Notes: generated by a model not told the origin, from the letters alone. Shown: positions 1 to 9,378, counted from the first letter of the stretch. The stretch is 64,000 nucleotides of DNA from Cyanobacteriota bacterium (GCA_022402445.1 JAKRSF010000010.1:124001-188000), one strand, 5' to 3'. Numbers and translations: made by a program.

Positions 1-792
1 GGGACGATCGCGGATTTGGAGCGATCGCGCGATCGCCTGACGGATCCCAAGCTGATCTATCCCGACTATTACCTCAAACCGTTCCACGCCTATGAGGCCG
101 GAAACCTATGCTGGCTGGCGGCCCTGGAGGCGGCGTCGGCAACCCAGGTGGTGGGCCTGCGGGCCTGGAAGGGGGAACCGCTCCAGGGGACCGAGGGGGA
201 GGAAAAACTCCGGCGCGGTTTCCATGAGGCCCTCGCGCCCCATCTGGAGGCCCACGGCGGGCCGATCGCGCGGGTGCTGGATGTGGGCTGTTCCGTGGGC
301 CTGTCCACGCGATCGCTCCATGGCTATCTCACGGACCGTCAAGGCACGGCTCCGACGACCTTTGGCCTAGATCTGTCGCCCCACATGCTGGCGGTGGCTG
401 AGGCGCTGGACCGCGATCGCGCGATCGCCCGGTGGATCCACAGCACCGCCGAAGCCATGCCCTTCTCCACCGGTCATTTTGATTTAGTTGCCCTGCAATT
501 TATTGTCCACGAACTGCCCCAGCGGGCCACCCGAGCGATTCTGGCGGAGGCGTTTCGGGTGCTGCGTCCCGGCGGCATTTTGGCCATCACCGACAACAAT
601 CCCAAATCACCGGTCATTCAAAACCTGCCCCCGGCCCTGTTTGTGCTGATGAAAAGCACGGAACCCTGGAGCGACGAGTTTTATACCCTGGACATGGAAG
701 GGGCGATCGCGGAGGCCGGGTTTGAGCTGCGATCGGTGGTGCCCAGCGATCCGCGCCACCGGGCCTTAGTCGCGGTCAAACCCGCCGCCTAA
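1..792 (+). CDS. class I SAM-dependent methyltransferase, 5'-truncated by window edge
   Basis: The reading frame is open from base 1, so the true start probably lies before the window; the first usable codon inside is a TTG at 16 (258 residues). A Rossmann methyltransferase core is visible: the glycine-rich SAM loop VLDVGCSVGLST near residue 90, an acidic strand end GLDLS about 30 residues later, and the post-core FDLVALQFIVHELP strand. A conserved aromatic lead-in (YPDYYLKPFHAYEAGN) is, from memory, common in a cyanobacterial methyltransferase family. The substrate cannot be read from the sequence. It converges on the NACHT gene with only 7 bases between stops. Fold sure, function open. Confidence 0.85.
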   Translation, partial: GTIADLERSRDRLTDPKLIYPDYYLKPFHAYEAGNLCWLAALEAASATQVVGLRAWKGEPLQGTEGEEKLRRGFHEALAPHLEAHGGPIARVLDVGCSVGLSTRSLHGYLTDRQGTAPTTFGLDLSPHMLAVAEALDRDRAIARWIHSTAEAMPFSTGHFDLVALQFIVHELPQRATRAILAEAFRVLRPGGILAITDNNPKSPVIQNLPPALFVLMKSTEPWSDEFYTLDMEGAIAEAGFELRSVVPSDPRHRALVAVKPAA

Positions 793-799
793 GTTCTCA

Positions 800-3118
800 C
801 TACTCCAACGGCATCAGTAGGGATTTTTCCAACTCCGCCGCGATCGCCCGACTCGCGGGCATTGCCGCCTGGATGCACTCCACCAAAAACTGGTTATCGC
901 GATAGAACCGGGCCAGGGTCCAGCGTTCATCATCATCCAGCGTCCAATCCCAGCCCAACTGCCGGTGCAGCGCCAGACATTGGCGGAAGCGATCGCCCCA
1001 GGCTGCCCCCTCCCGTCGCCACCAGTCCAGCAGCGCCTCGCGGCCCCCATCCAGCGGCGGCAACTGTTCCCGCAGGGTCGCCAAATCCGCCGCAAATTCC
1101 GGACTCAGGGTCAACTGCCGGTCAAAATCCAGCAGCATCCCGAACGACACCAAAGATTTCACGTCCGGGTGCTCAATGGTGGCATCGCAGGCCGTCAGCA
1201 CCCGCGCCACCGCCAAATCCAATTTCAACGGGGCCGGGAGGGTTTGCCCCAAACTCGGATCCAGGGCGATCGCCAAATTCATATCCCGCGTCTGGAACAG
1301 GGTGAGGTAAAAACTGCGCACCGCCGCCGGGGACACCCCCCCAAGGCCCTCCTGGACCGCCGCCGCCTGCTTCCGGGCGATCGCCCCCAGGATCCCCTGC
1401 AAAAACCCATGGCGCTCAATCACCCCATCAAGCTGCCCCTTCAACTGCTGCAACAGCACCTGGGGACGCGGCAGCATCTCCGACACCAGCAAAATTGTCT
1501 CCCGCCAGCGGGGCTCCGAAAACCGCTTCACCAGCCGCTGAATGGTCGGATCATCCCCCTGGGGCGTCGCCGTGGCCACCAGTTGGCGGGCCGTCAGATA
1601 TTCCTGGAACGTCAGGTGCGAAAAGGAATACACATCCCGCGCCTGCTCCACCAGCAGCCCATGCTGCAACTCCAGACTTTTTAAAATTTGCTCACTCTGG
1701 AGCCACAGGGCTTCCCAATTTTCCTCCTCCGGCACTAGCCCCGACAGCACTAGCCGATCCGCGATCGCGGAAATCGCCTCATTCTTCTCAAAAAAGCAAT
1801 TGCCCGCCTCAAAATTCGTCGCCGCAATACTGCACAGCAGGCCAATCTTGTCCGCCAGCTCCAGTTCCAGCTCGCCGCCCCCATCCCGCTGAATGCCCCT
1901 AGCGCTATCCCAACGCACCAGCAGCAGATCGAGCCCCGCCTGGTAGAGCTTGGAGCGCTTCGTGGGGAAGGTCGATCGCGCCTGAAACACCGAACAGACC
2001 AAACACAGCAGAATCGGCGTCTTGACCAGCTCGCGGATCGAATAATTCTCCCGCTGCTGAAGCCGGTCCAAAAACTCCGCCGCCCGCGCCGCCCCCCCCT
2101 GACCATCGAGGGCCGTGAACCATTGCCGCGCAAAGGTTTCCACCTGGGGCCACGCAAAATCCGCCAGCTCCAGATAGGCAAACCCCCGAAAGCGCACCCC
2201 ATCCGCCGCCAGCCGACAGGTGAGCACCATCGGCGCGCCGTAGTAGGTCTCCGAAAAGGTTTGGATCGCCTGCACCACCACATCGGTACTGTCGGCGGGC
2301 ACCTCATCGAGGCCATCGAGCAGCACCACCATCTGGCCCCGCTGCAACAGGAGCGAAATTTCCTCGCGCCCCAGGCCCGTCCCCTGCCACTGGTCACAGA
2401 TGGGGTCGAGCAACTCCACCGCCCCCCCTTCCTCAATGCGGGCGGCCCAGTGGCGCAGTTCCACGAAGGCGGGTAGGGTGCCCGGTCGAAAGCGCCCCGC
2501 GAGGCATTCGATCGCCACATGCTGCAATAGGGTGGTTTTGCCGGAGCCCGGTCGCCCCAGGACCGCCACCCGTTCCCGCTCCGCGATCGCGGTGGCCGCA
2601 GGCACCAGTTGCGGTGTCCCTGGCCCTTCTCGTCCCCAGCGGCCCGATCGCCCCATCTCCAGATCCGCCACCTCCAGCCACCGCTGACGGCTCAGTTCCA
2701 GGGACACAAACGGGGGCGTATAAATCGCCGACAGGGCCAGGGGCTGGGACGCCTCTAGGGGAGCCTGCACCACCCCACATTGGGCTTCGATGCGTTCCCG
2801 CAGCCGCGATCGCAGGGCCTCTAGATCAAACGTCCGTCCCGCCAACGGGGACAGGGCCGGGGTGATTTGCACCTGTTCCGGCGGCGGCGCTAGGGAGGGC
2901 AGATCCGCCACCTCCTGCCAGTCGAGCCCCAGGCGGAAGCAAATTTCCAGGAAGATATAGCGCTCAATGGGCCGCCCCGTGAAAAATTTCCAGATGGATT
3001 GCCGAGTGCTCAGCCCCACCTCGGCGGCCAGGTATTCCTGGGTCCAGCCGGTTCTTTCAAAGGCTCGCTTCGCGTGGAGGATGCCCTCGGGTGTGGCTTT
3101 TAGCGATCGTTTGCCCAT
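800..3118 (-). CDS. NACHT-domain STAND NTPase with N-terminal helix-turn-helix region
   Basis: About 772 residues. I chose the internal ATG at 3118 (MGKRSLKATPEG) because cyanobacterial relatives, as I recall them, begin there; an in-frame ATG at 3142 would add eight residues. Order: a helix-turn-helix-like segment (about 20-60, WTQEYLAAEVGLSTRQ), a linker, the NACHT ATPase with Walker A GRPGSGKTT (about 188-196) and Walker B VVLLDGLDE (about 264-272), then a helical C-terminal half ending in a conserved region rich in Trp and acidic residues. There are no LRR, TPR or WD repeats. Bacterial NACHT proteins include antiphage sensors as well as regulators; which applies here is inference. It stands alone on its strand, with no effector gene beside it. 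Confidence 0.88.
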   Translation of the reverse strand: MGKRSLKATPEGILHAKRAFERTGWTQEYLAAEVGLSTRQSIWKFFTGRPIERYIFLEICFRLGLDWQEVADLPSLAPPPEQVQITPALSPLAGRTFDLEALRSRLRERIEAQCGVVQAPLEASQPLALSAIYTPPFVSLELSRQRWLEVADLEMGRSGRWGREGPGTPQLVPAATAIAERERVAVLGRPGSGKTTLLQHVAIECLAGRFRPGTLPAFVELRHWAARIEEGGAVELLDPICDQWQGTGLGREEISLLLQRGQMVVLLDGLDEVPADSTDVVVQAIQTFSETYYGAPMVLTCRLAADGVRFRGFAYLELADFAWPQVETFARQWFTALDGQGGAARAAEFLDRLQQRENYSIRELVKTPILLCLVCSVFQARSTFPTKRSKLYQAGLDLLLVRWDSARGIQRDGGGELELELADKIGLLCSIAATNFEAGNCFFEKNEAISAIADRLVLSGLVPEEENWEALWLQSEQILKSLELQHGLLVEQARDVYSFSHLTFQEYLTARQLVATATPQGDDPTIQRLVKRFSEPRWRETILLVSEMLPRPQVLLQQLKGQLDGVIERHGFLQGILGAIARKQAAAVQEGLGGVSPAAVRSFYLTLFQTRDMNLAIALDPSLGQTLPAPLKLDLAVARVLTACDATIEHPDVKSLVSFGMLLDFDRQLTLSPEFAADLATLREQLPPLDGGREALLDWWRREGAAWGDRFRQCLALHRQLGWDWTLDDDERWTLARFYRDNQFLVECIQAAMPASRAIAAELEKSLLMPLE

Positions 3119-3694
3119 AGTTTTTTGGCGCAGCAGTGGCAATGGCCCCGGTGGTGGGGGAGGAGATTACCAAGGATCTTGGCAATCTGGCCCTTTTCCA
3201 TTTAAGGGGGGACGGTCGGATTTTGGGGAGATTTTTTTCGGTTTGGCCGCTGGGGGCGGCGATCCCCCTGGCTTTTGGGGAACAATGGTTGGATGGGTGG
3301 GCCGCTGCCCCTGGGGGATGGGTGAGGGAACGATTATACGGGGGGCGATCGCGGCGGCAGGGGCGAGGGTGCCAGGGGCACAGGTGTCAGGGGCACGGGC
3401 CAGCGCTAGGATGGGAAACAGCTAAAAAAATTCCAAATGAATTAAGGATCAAGCGAACGGGACCGGGATCCGGGATCCATGGGGGCGATTGGGGGATGGG
3501 CGGGGACGGGGCGGACCGATCGCACGGGTGACTGGGAAAGTTTGACCCCTAGGGCGTTGCCTGCGGCATGGTTCCCCAGGGGATTTTGCAGCGTTGTGGC
3601 CCCCTTCGGTGTGGATGCCGGGGGGGTGGGGGAAGTGAGGCATGGGGCTGTTGGAATGGCTGATCCTAAATGATGCGCGAGGTTGATACGGTCC
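3119..3694. other. intergenic region between divergent genes
   Basis: 576 bases separate the divergent NACHT and PAS-REC-HPt genes, so both promoters should lie here. An A-rich stretch near 3423-3445 is the only AT-rich patch. At 3370-3399 there is a 15-base direct repeat in tandem (TGCCAGGGGCACAGG then TGTCAGGGGCACGGG, 13 of 15 identical). I see no credible protein, tRNA or terminator. Confidence 0.5.
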
Positions 3695-5158
3695 ATGGTG
3701 TTTCAGTTTGAAAATCGCGATCGCGCGATCGTTGACCCATCCCTGCCCCTGCCGATTCTGGTGGCGGCCCTCGATGGGGTGCGGGAGGCCGTGGTGATCT
3801 GTGACGCCCAGGGGCGGGTGCGGTGGTGCAACCGGGCCTTTGGGCAACAGTGCCACCGCGATCGCCCTGCCCTGGTGGGGGTTGCCATTGATGATCTGCT
3901 GCACTGCGTGAATGGCCAGGGCCAGCGCCTCGGGACCGGTCCCCTGTGGGCGGCGGTGCGATCGCGCTCCACCGGCACCGGACGGGTTCACCCGAATTGG
4001 ACCCAGCCCGCCGCCCCCTGGATGATGACCTGGACCCGCCCCCTGGCCTCAGCGGGGTTGGTGGTGCTCCACCTCTGGACCGATGGGGAACGGATGGCCT
4101 GCCCCCGGGAACAGGCGGGGGTGCCCCTCCCAATACTGCGATCAGGGGCCGGGGAGGGGCGCGAACTGCGCAGCAAGGCCCAGCCTCCCCCTGGGCACCA
4201 GGCCCCCGATCCGGCCCCCAACACCGCGCCCTTGGCCCCCCGGCCCACACTCCACCAACCCACCAGCGGCCCTGGCTTCCCCCTGCGGGTGCTGCTGGCG
4301 GAGGATAACCGGGTGAATCAACAGGTGGCGCGGCTGATGTTGCAGCGGCTGGGCTATGAGGCCACGGTGGTTGACGATGGCCTCGCGGCGCTCCAGACCG
4401 TGGAGCGGGACCATTACGATTTGATTTTGATGGATGTGGAAATGCCGCGCATGGATGGGCTCACCGCCGCCCGGACCATTGTGCAACGGCATCGGTGGTC
4501 TAGGCTGTCCTCCGCATCCCCTGAAGCGCGGGGGGGCCGATCGCCCTATATTGTGGCCCTGACGGCCTATGCCATGCCCGGCGATCGCGATCGCTGCCTG
4601 GAGGCGGGCATGGATGACTACATCACCAAACCCCTGCGGGAGGAGACCCTGATGGCGGTCCTGGCCCAGGCGGCCCAGCGGGCGGCGGCGGCAGCAGCGG
4701 CAGCCCCGGATCCGGCAGCCCCCCCAACGCCCACCCCCCAGGGACCAAGCCAGCCCCATCCGGCGGGAACCTCGGCGATGGCCGCCGCGATCGCGGACCT
4801 CGAGCAGCATCCGATCCTGGATGTCGCCGTCATTGGCGATCTCAAACGCATGGCCGGTCAGCGGGCCGCCGCCCTCCTGGCCACCATCACCCAGCAGTAC
4901 GGCGAAGACAGCCCCAAACGCCTCGATGAGGTAACCATCGCGATCGCCCACCGGGACAGCGAACGCCTCCGCAAAGCCGCCCACAACCTGCGATCGAGCA
5001 GCGCCAACCTGGGGGCCTTGCGCCTCGCCGCGATCGCCGAACTGGTGGAAAACCACGCCCGCCAGGGAAAAACCTCCGAGATTGATGACCTCCTACCCAA
5101 ACTGCGAGAGGAGTATGAGAAGGTGATGGAGCGATTGCCACTAGCGATTGAGGAATGA
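3695..5158 (+). CDS. PAS-REC-HPt phosphorelay protein lacking a histidine kinase domain
   Basis: 487 residues from ATG 3695 (a TTG at 3683 is in frame but has no better ribosome site). Residues about 20-131 look like a PAS sensor (AVVICDAQGRVRWCNRAF). A low-complexity Pro-rich linker of about 60 residues follows. A receiver domain starts near 196 with acidic pocket AEDN, phosphoacceptor Asp about 247 in LILMDVEMP, and the conserved Thr (ALTAY) and Lys (TKP). The C-terminus is an HPt domain with its histidine near 430 in AHNLRSSSANLGA. HisKA and HATPase_c, expected between PAS and REC in a hybrid kinase, are absent. It probably accepts phosphate from another kinase and passes it on. Its stop overlaps the next gene's start (ATGA). 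Confidence 0.88.
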   Translation: MVFQFENRDRAIVDPSLPLPILVAALDGVREAVVICDAQGRVRWCNRAFGQQCHRDRPALVGVAIDDLLHCVNGQGQRLGTGPLWAAVRSRSTGTGRVHPNWTQPAAPWMMTWTRPLASAGLVVLHLWTDGERMACPREQAGVPLPILRSGAGEGRELRSKAQPPPGHQAPDPAPNTAPLAPRPTLHQPTSGPGFPLRVLLAEDNRVNQQVARLMLQRLGYEATVVDDGLAALQTVERDHYDLILMDVEMPRMDGLTAARTIVQRHRWSRLSSASPEARGGRSPYIVALTAYAMPGDRDRCLEAGMDDYITKPLREETLMAVLAQAAQRAAAAAAAAPDPAAPPTPTPQGPSQPHPAGTSAMAAAIADLEQHPILDVAVIGDLKRMAGQRAAALLATITQQYGEDSPKRLDEVTIAIAHRDSERLRKAAHNLRSSSANLGALRLAAIAELVENHARQGKTSEIDDLLPKLREEYEKVMERLPLAIEE

Positions 5159-6210
5159 GCCAGCCAGACGCCCGATCCCCAGACCCAGCCCCCCCTGAAG
5201 CGCCCCCCCTCGTCCTGATCGTTGACGACGATCGCTCCATGCGCATGTTGTTGGCCCTGGCGATGGAAGAGGAGGGCTACCACACCCTCGAAGCCAGGGA
5301 CGGAGAGCAGGGCCTTGAGGAGTTTCAGCGCAGCCGCCCGGACATGATTTTGCTCGATGCGGTGATGCCGGGAATGGACGGCATTGAATGCTGCCGCCAG
5401 CTCCGCACCATGCCGGGGGGCGATCGCGTGCCCATTTTGATTGTGACGGTCCTCGACGATCGCGAGTCGGTTGATCGCGCCTTCGAGGCGGGGGCCACGG
5501 ACTACATCACCAAACCGATCTACTGGCCGGTGCTCTGTCAGCGGGTGCGGCGGCTGCTGGAGGCCAACCAATCCCAGGCCAAGGTCCGCCGCACGGGGGA
5601 ACAGATTGAAGCCTTGCAGTCCTGGGCGGCGGTGGTGGAAGCCCTAGGCAAGCTGCTGGCGGACCAGGCGGATCCGGTGAATTCTAGCGGCGATTGCCCC
5701 TGTTCCCCCCCGGTGCGGGCGGTTTCCATCGAGGCCCTGGTGCCGATCCTGACGATCGCGCGGGCGGCCTTTGGGGCGCAGGGGCTGGGGGTGGTGTATT
5801 GGGGGGCGGCGCGATCGCCCGAGGGACGCTGGATTGACGATGGCCAAACCCCCGCTCCCCCCCTCGGTGCCCTGGCCGCCGCCGCGATCGCCTGGCCCCT
5901 GGCGGACCATCCCCAACCCCGGATTTTGACCTGGCCCCCGCCCTTCCCCGCCGCCCAAACCCTCCTGCGGGCCTGCCAGGGGGAACAGGTGGCGATCGCC
6001 CCCCTCGGAGCCTGGGGGCTGCTGGTGGCCCGCCTGCCGGAGACGGCCCGGTGGACCCCTGATGGGCTCCTGGGCCGGTGGCAAACCCTCAGCCACCTGT
6101 TGAGCTATGCCCTTGGAGCCCCGAGGCCAGGGCCAAACGCCCCCCCGAGCGCCCCCCCCGGCCCAGGGGCTCCCTGTCCGTCCCCCCCGACGGAAGCCCC
6201 CTGTCCCTAG
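5155..6210 (+). CDS. response regulator, REC domain plus GAF-like C-terminus
   Basis: 351 residues; the start ATG overlaps the previous stop by 4 bases, implying translational coupling. An N-terminal receiver domain (about 18-135) has the acidic pair VDDD, phosphoacceptor Asp68 in MILLDAVMPGMDG, Thr98 and Lys121 (TKPI). A short helical segment follows, then about 150 residues that resemble a diverged GAF domain (GLGVVYWG ... VAIAPLGAWGLLVARL). I see no DNA-binding, GGDEF, EAL or kinase output. It may receive phosphate from the HPt domain encoded immediately upstream. The Pro-rich C-terminal 25 residues look disordered. Confidence 0.86.
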   Translation: MSQPDARSPDPAPPEAPPLVLIVDDDRSMRMLLALAMEEEGYHTLEARDGEQGLEEFQRSRPDMILLDAVMPGMDGIECCRQLRTMPGGDRVPILIVTVLDDRESVDRAFEAGATDYITKPIYWPVLCQRVRRLLEANQSQAKVRRTGEQIEALQSWAAVVEALGKLLADQADPVNSSGDCPCSPPVRAVSIEALVPILTIARAAFGAQGLGVVYWGAARSPEGRWIDDGQTPAPPLGALAAAAIAWPLADHPQPRILTWPPPFPAAQTLLRACQGEQVAIAPLGAWGLLVARLPETARWTPDGLLGRWQTLSHLLSYALGAPRPGPNAPPSAPPGPGAPCPSPPTEAPCP

Positions 6211-6256
6211 TGCTGTTTGCTGTCCTAACCCTGTCGCCCCGATCGCGGATCGTCGG

Positions 6257-7300
6257 GTGTCCACCGCCGTGCCACTGAACTTTTCCCTCGGACCGATCCA
6301 GGCCATGCTGACCCAATTTGGCCTGCGGATCCTCGCCGCGATCGCGATCGCCACCCTGGGCCTGTGGGGGGCGCGGGTGGTCCGCCAAGCGGTCCGCCGC
6401 ATGATGGGCCAGCGCCACCTAGATGTCACCCTGGTGGCCTTCGCTGGCAACCTGGCCTATGTGGGCATCATCGCCTTCAGCGCGATCGCGGCCCTGGGGC
6501 AGGTGGGCGTTGACACCGCCTCAATTTTGACCGTCCTGGGGGCGGCGGGCCTCGCGATCGGCCTTGCCCTCCAGGGATCCCTCTCCAACTTCGCCGCCGG
6601 TATTTTGCTGGTGCTCTTTCGCCCCTTCAAGGTAGGGGATTTTATTGAAGGGGCCGGTGCCAGCGGCTATGTGGTCGAAATCCAATTCCTCTCCACCCTC
6701 GTCCGCACCCGCCAAAATAAACTCGCCATCATCCCCAATAGCGAACTGGTGGAGGGCAAAATCATCAACCACTCCACCGAGCCCTATATCCGCGTGGATG
6801 TGACGATTTCCGTGGACGGCCGTGAGGGGGCCAAGCGGGTGCATCGGGTGCTCCTGGAGGAGGTGCAGCGCCGTCCCTTGGTGCTGGCGGATCCGCCGCC
6901 GACGGTGGGGCTCATGGCCCTAGGGGAAGGGGCGATGCAATTTATGGTGCAGGCGTGGGTGGCGACCCCCAACCACTATTGGGTGGTGCATTTTGCCCTC
7001 AATGAGGCCATCAAGGAACGGTTTGATCGCGAGGGTATCCGCCTGCCGGAGCCGCCCCTGACGGAGATGGCCGAGGCGATTCGGGAGGCGCTCCACGATG
7101 GACCGACCGACGGCGCGGCGGATGAGGGAGCTGCTAAGGGGGATGCCGAGGGGGAGGGGGATGTCGGGGACGATCGCCCGGAGCCGGAGTCCGGGGCGGC
7201 CCTGGGGGCGGTGGCTAATCTGGGGGTGGGGGGCGATCGCGTGGGCAGTGATCCCCAGGGGGATGGGGCTGATGCTGGCGCTGGCGCTGACGCTGGGTGA
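6257..7300 (+). CDS. mscS: MscS-family small-conductance mechanosensitive ion channel
   Basis: About 347 residues from the GTG at 6257; GTG 6269 and ATG 6305 are alternatives, and the open frame further upstream is Pro/Arg-rich and overlaps the previous gene. Residues align with E. coli MscS through TM1, TM2 and the pore helix TM3 (GAAGLAIGLALQGSLSNFAAG, quoted in two parts: GAAGLAIGLALQ and GSLSNFAAG), then the beta domain (FRPFKVGDFIEGAG, IPNSELVEGKIINHS) and the alpha/beta domain. The inner-membrane channel opens under hypo-osmotic tension. A C-terminal tail of about 75 residues rich in Gly, Asp and Ala is unlike E. coli and may be disordered. It follows the two signalling genes on the same strand after 46 bases, so co-transcription is plausible. 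Confidence 0.9.
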   Translation: MSTAVPLNFSLGPIQAMLTQFGLRILAAIAIATLGLWGARVVRQAVRRMMGQRHLDVTLVAFAGNLAYVGIIAFSAIAALGQVGVDTASILTVLGAAGLAIGLALQGSLSNFAAGILLVLFRPFKVGDFIEGAGASGYVVEIQFLSTLVRTRQNKLAIIPNSELVEGKIINHSTEPYIRVDVTISVDGREGAKRVHRVLLEEVQRRPLVLADPPPTVGLMALGEGAMQFMVQAWVATPNHYWVVHFALNEAIKERFDREGIRLPEPPLTEMAEAIREALHDGPTDGAADEGAAKGDAEGEGDVGDDRPEPESGAALGAVANLGVGGDRVGSDPQGDGADAGAGADAG

Positions 7301-7306
7301 GGGAAT

Positions 7307-8464
7307 CTAGGGCGGCTCGGCGGCCATCACTAGGGCGCTGTTGACGCCGCCAAAGCCAAAGGCCAGGGTCAGGGCCGCCGCGATCGCCCTGGGGCGGGCG
7401 GTGGTGATCAGGTCCAGGGGGGGAAAGGCTGACTGGCCCAGGCCAACGCAGGGGGGTAACACCTGCCGGTGCAGGGCCAAGAGGGTCAGGGCTGCGCCGA
7501 TCGCGCCGGAGGCCCCGAGGGTATGGCCCGTGGCCCCTTTGGTGGAACTGGCGGGGATGCCGTCGGGCCAGCGGGTTTGGATCAGGTGCGCCTCGCGGGC
7601 GTCGTTGAGGGCGGTGCCGGTGCCGTGGGCGTGGACATAGCCGATCGCGGTGGGGCCTAGGATGGCTTCAGATCGGGCGATCGCCAAATCCATCGCCCGC
7701 TGCGCTGCCTTGAGATCTAGCCCCGGAGCCACCGATCGCTCCGCATCCACCGTGCTGCCGCTGCCCAGGATCGTGCCGTAAATTCTGGCCCCGCGCGCGA
7801 TCGCCGCCTCCCGGCCCTCCAGGAGCAGCAGCGCCCCCCCCTCCCCCAGGGCAAAGCCATCGCGATCGCGGTCAAAGGGCCGCAGGCCAGACGGGCTCAG
7901 GGCTCCCATTTTCAAAAAACCCGCGATCGTCAGGGGGGTAATCGGCGCTTCAATGGCCCCGGCGATCACCCCGTCACAGTGGCCCGATCGCACCAGGTCG
8001 GCCCCCTGGGCGATCGCCACGAGGCCCGTTGCGCAGGCGGCCATGGGGGCGATCGCCGGTCCCGAGGTGCCACAGGCCGCCGCGATCGCCGCCGCCACGG
8101 ACCCCGGCCAAACCAAGGGCCAAGATTTTGGGGAACCACCCCCCTTAGTCCCCTCGCATCGCCAGCGCTCCAGATTTCCTTGAAAACTGCGGCTAGACCC
8201 CACCGCCACCCCCCAGCGATCGCCCAGGGGGGCCGTCAGGCCAGCATCCTCCAGCACCGCCGCCCCCAGCCGCCCCGTCAGGGTGAGGAGGTCCACCGGC
8301 CCCGACGGATCCAGCAATCCCAACGGCAGCGGCGGCAAGTCCCCAAAGGGTTGCGCCCGAACCAGGCCCGATTTCCCCCGGAGCAGTTGCCCCCAGGTGG
8401 CCTCGCGATCGCTCAGCGCCGTCGCCAGGGCAATCCCCGTCACCACCACCGCCTCTGGTCCCAT
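7307..8464 (-). CDS. beta-ketoacyl-ACP synthase (KAS II-like)
   Basis: 385 residues, shorter than the roughly 415 of the usual FabF. The thiolase-fold catalytic triad is complete: Cys144 in MAACATGL, His280 in HAHGTGT and His314 in TGHTLGASGA, plus the C-terminal glycine-rich FGFGGVNSALV. The enzyme condenses malonyl-ACP with acyl-ACP in fatty acid elongation. Because it is short and not next to acpP, it is more likely a second KAS than the main fabF; I leave the symbol blank. It converges on mscS and is followed on the same strand by the cyclophilin gene's 3' end 30 bases away. Confidence 0.9.
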   Translation of the reverse strand: MGPEAVVVTGIALATALSDREATWGQLLRGKSGLVRAQPFGDLPPLPLGLLDPSGPVDLLTLTGRLGAAVLEDAGLTAPLGDRWGVAVGSSRSFQGNLERWRCEGTKGGGSPKSWPLVWPGSVAAAIAAACGTSGPAIAPMAACATGLVAIAQGADLVRSGHCDGVIAGAIEAPITPLTIAGFLKMGALSPSGLRPFDRDRDGFALGEGGALLLLEGREAAIARGARIYGTILGSGSTVDAERSVAPGLDLKAAQRAMDLAIARSEAILGPTAIGYVHAHGTGTALNDAREAHLIQTRWPDGIPASSTKGATGHTLGASGAIGAALTLLALHRQVLPPCVGLGQSAFPPLDLITTARPRAIAAALTLAFGFGGVNSALVMAAEPP

Positions 8465-8493
8465 GGATCCCGCGATCGCAACGCCGCCCGATC

Positions 8494-9378
8494 CTAGGGT
8501 TGCGGCGTTTCCGGCGAGGCCGGTGTGCCATCGGGCATTTCATCCGACGGGCTATCCGGCGTCCCGTCGGGCGCATCTTCCGCCGTGGAACCCGCCCCCG
8601 TCAGGTTTTCGAGGCCGCTAACCACCGTGGCCCGCACAATGCGATCGCCCTGCTGGATGCTATCAACCACATCGAGCCCCTCGGTCACATAGCCAAAGAC
8701 CGCGTAGCTGCCATCGAGCATCGGCAAATCCGACAGGGCGAAATAGAACTGGGCCGACGCCGAATCGGGAGCGGGCGATCGCGCCATGGCCACCGCCCCC
8801 CGCAGGTGCTTCAGGGCCGGTTCCACGGACCCCAGGCCCGCCATCTCAAAGGTGGCCCCATAGACCGGCTTCGGCTCCCCCGCCGGCAGAATTTCCAGGG
8901 GGATCAGGCGCGGCTGCTGGGTCTGCGGCTCAATGAAACTGCCCATCCCCAACTGGGACAGGGGCACCTTCGGATCCTTGCTCTGGGGATCGCCCCCCTG
9001 CACCACAAAGGGCGACGGCTCCCGCACCACCCGATGGAACGAGGTGCCGTCATAGACGCCCCGCTGCACCAGATCCACAAAATTTCCCGCCGTGAGGGGA
9101 GCCTTTTCGCCATCGAGCTGCATTTCAATGGTGCGGGGCGGATCCGCCTCCGGTGCCCCTTCGGATTTCACCTCCAGGCGCACGGTCGCAGGCCCTGTCA
9201 GTTGCGGCAACCCCCGATAGGCCGGGTCCAACTCATCCGGCGCAACGGCGGCGGGGGCTCCGGTCTCGGGGGCCGTTGATCCCGATGGGGGGGAAGCGGT
9301 TTGGGGGGCTCCGCCACACCCCGCGATCGCGATTACCAGCGCCATCACAACGCCCAAGCGCCAGCCCAATCCCTGCAT
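8494..9378 (-). CDS. peptidyl-prolyl cis-trans isomerase, cyclophilin type, lipoprotein
   Basis: The start at ATG 9378 is supported by a GAGG ribosome site about 6 bases upstream; an in-frame ATG at 9408 is rejected. The first 20 residues are a lipoprotein signal (hydrophobic stretch ending IAGC), so the mature protein is probably lipidated on the periplasmic or lumenal side. A cyclophilin domain follows: FHRVV, FVVQGGDP, a variant of the long cyanobacterial loop (PLEILPAGEPKP), VAMARS, SASAQFYFAL and FGYVTEGLDVV. The last 35 residues are an acidic Pro/Asp/Thr/Ser tail with near-repeats of PDGTP. Proline isomerisation of exported proteins is the family role; the client is unknown. Confidence 0.92.
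   Translation of the reverse strand: MQGLGWRLGVVMALVIAIAGCGGAPQTASPPSGSTAPETGAPAAVAPDELDPAYRGLPQLTGPATVRLEVKSEGAPEADPPRTIEMQLDGEKAPLTAGNFVDLVQRGVYDGTSFHRVVREPSPFVVQGGDPQSKDPKVPLSQLGMGSFIEPQTQQPRLIPLEILPAGEPKPVYGATFEMAGLGSVEPALKHLRGAVAMARSPAPDSASAQFYFALSDLPMLDGSYAVFGYVTEGLDVVDSIQQGDRIVRATVVSGLENLTGAGSTAEDAPDGTPDSPSDEMPDGTPASPETPQP

Noticed and set aside
4142-5056. 304-codon minus-strand frame opposite the REC-HPt gene
   Set aside because: The complement of a gene with clear REC and HPt motifs; composition is Gly/Arg-rich.
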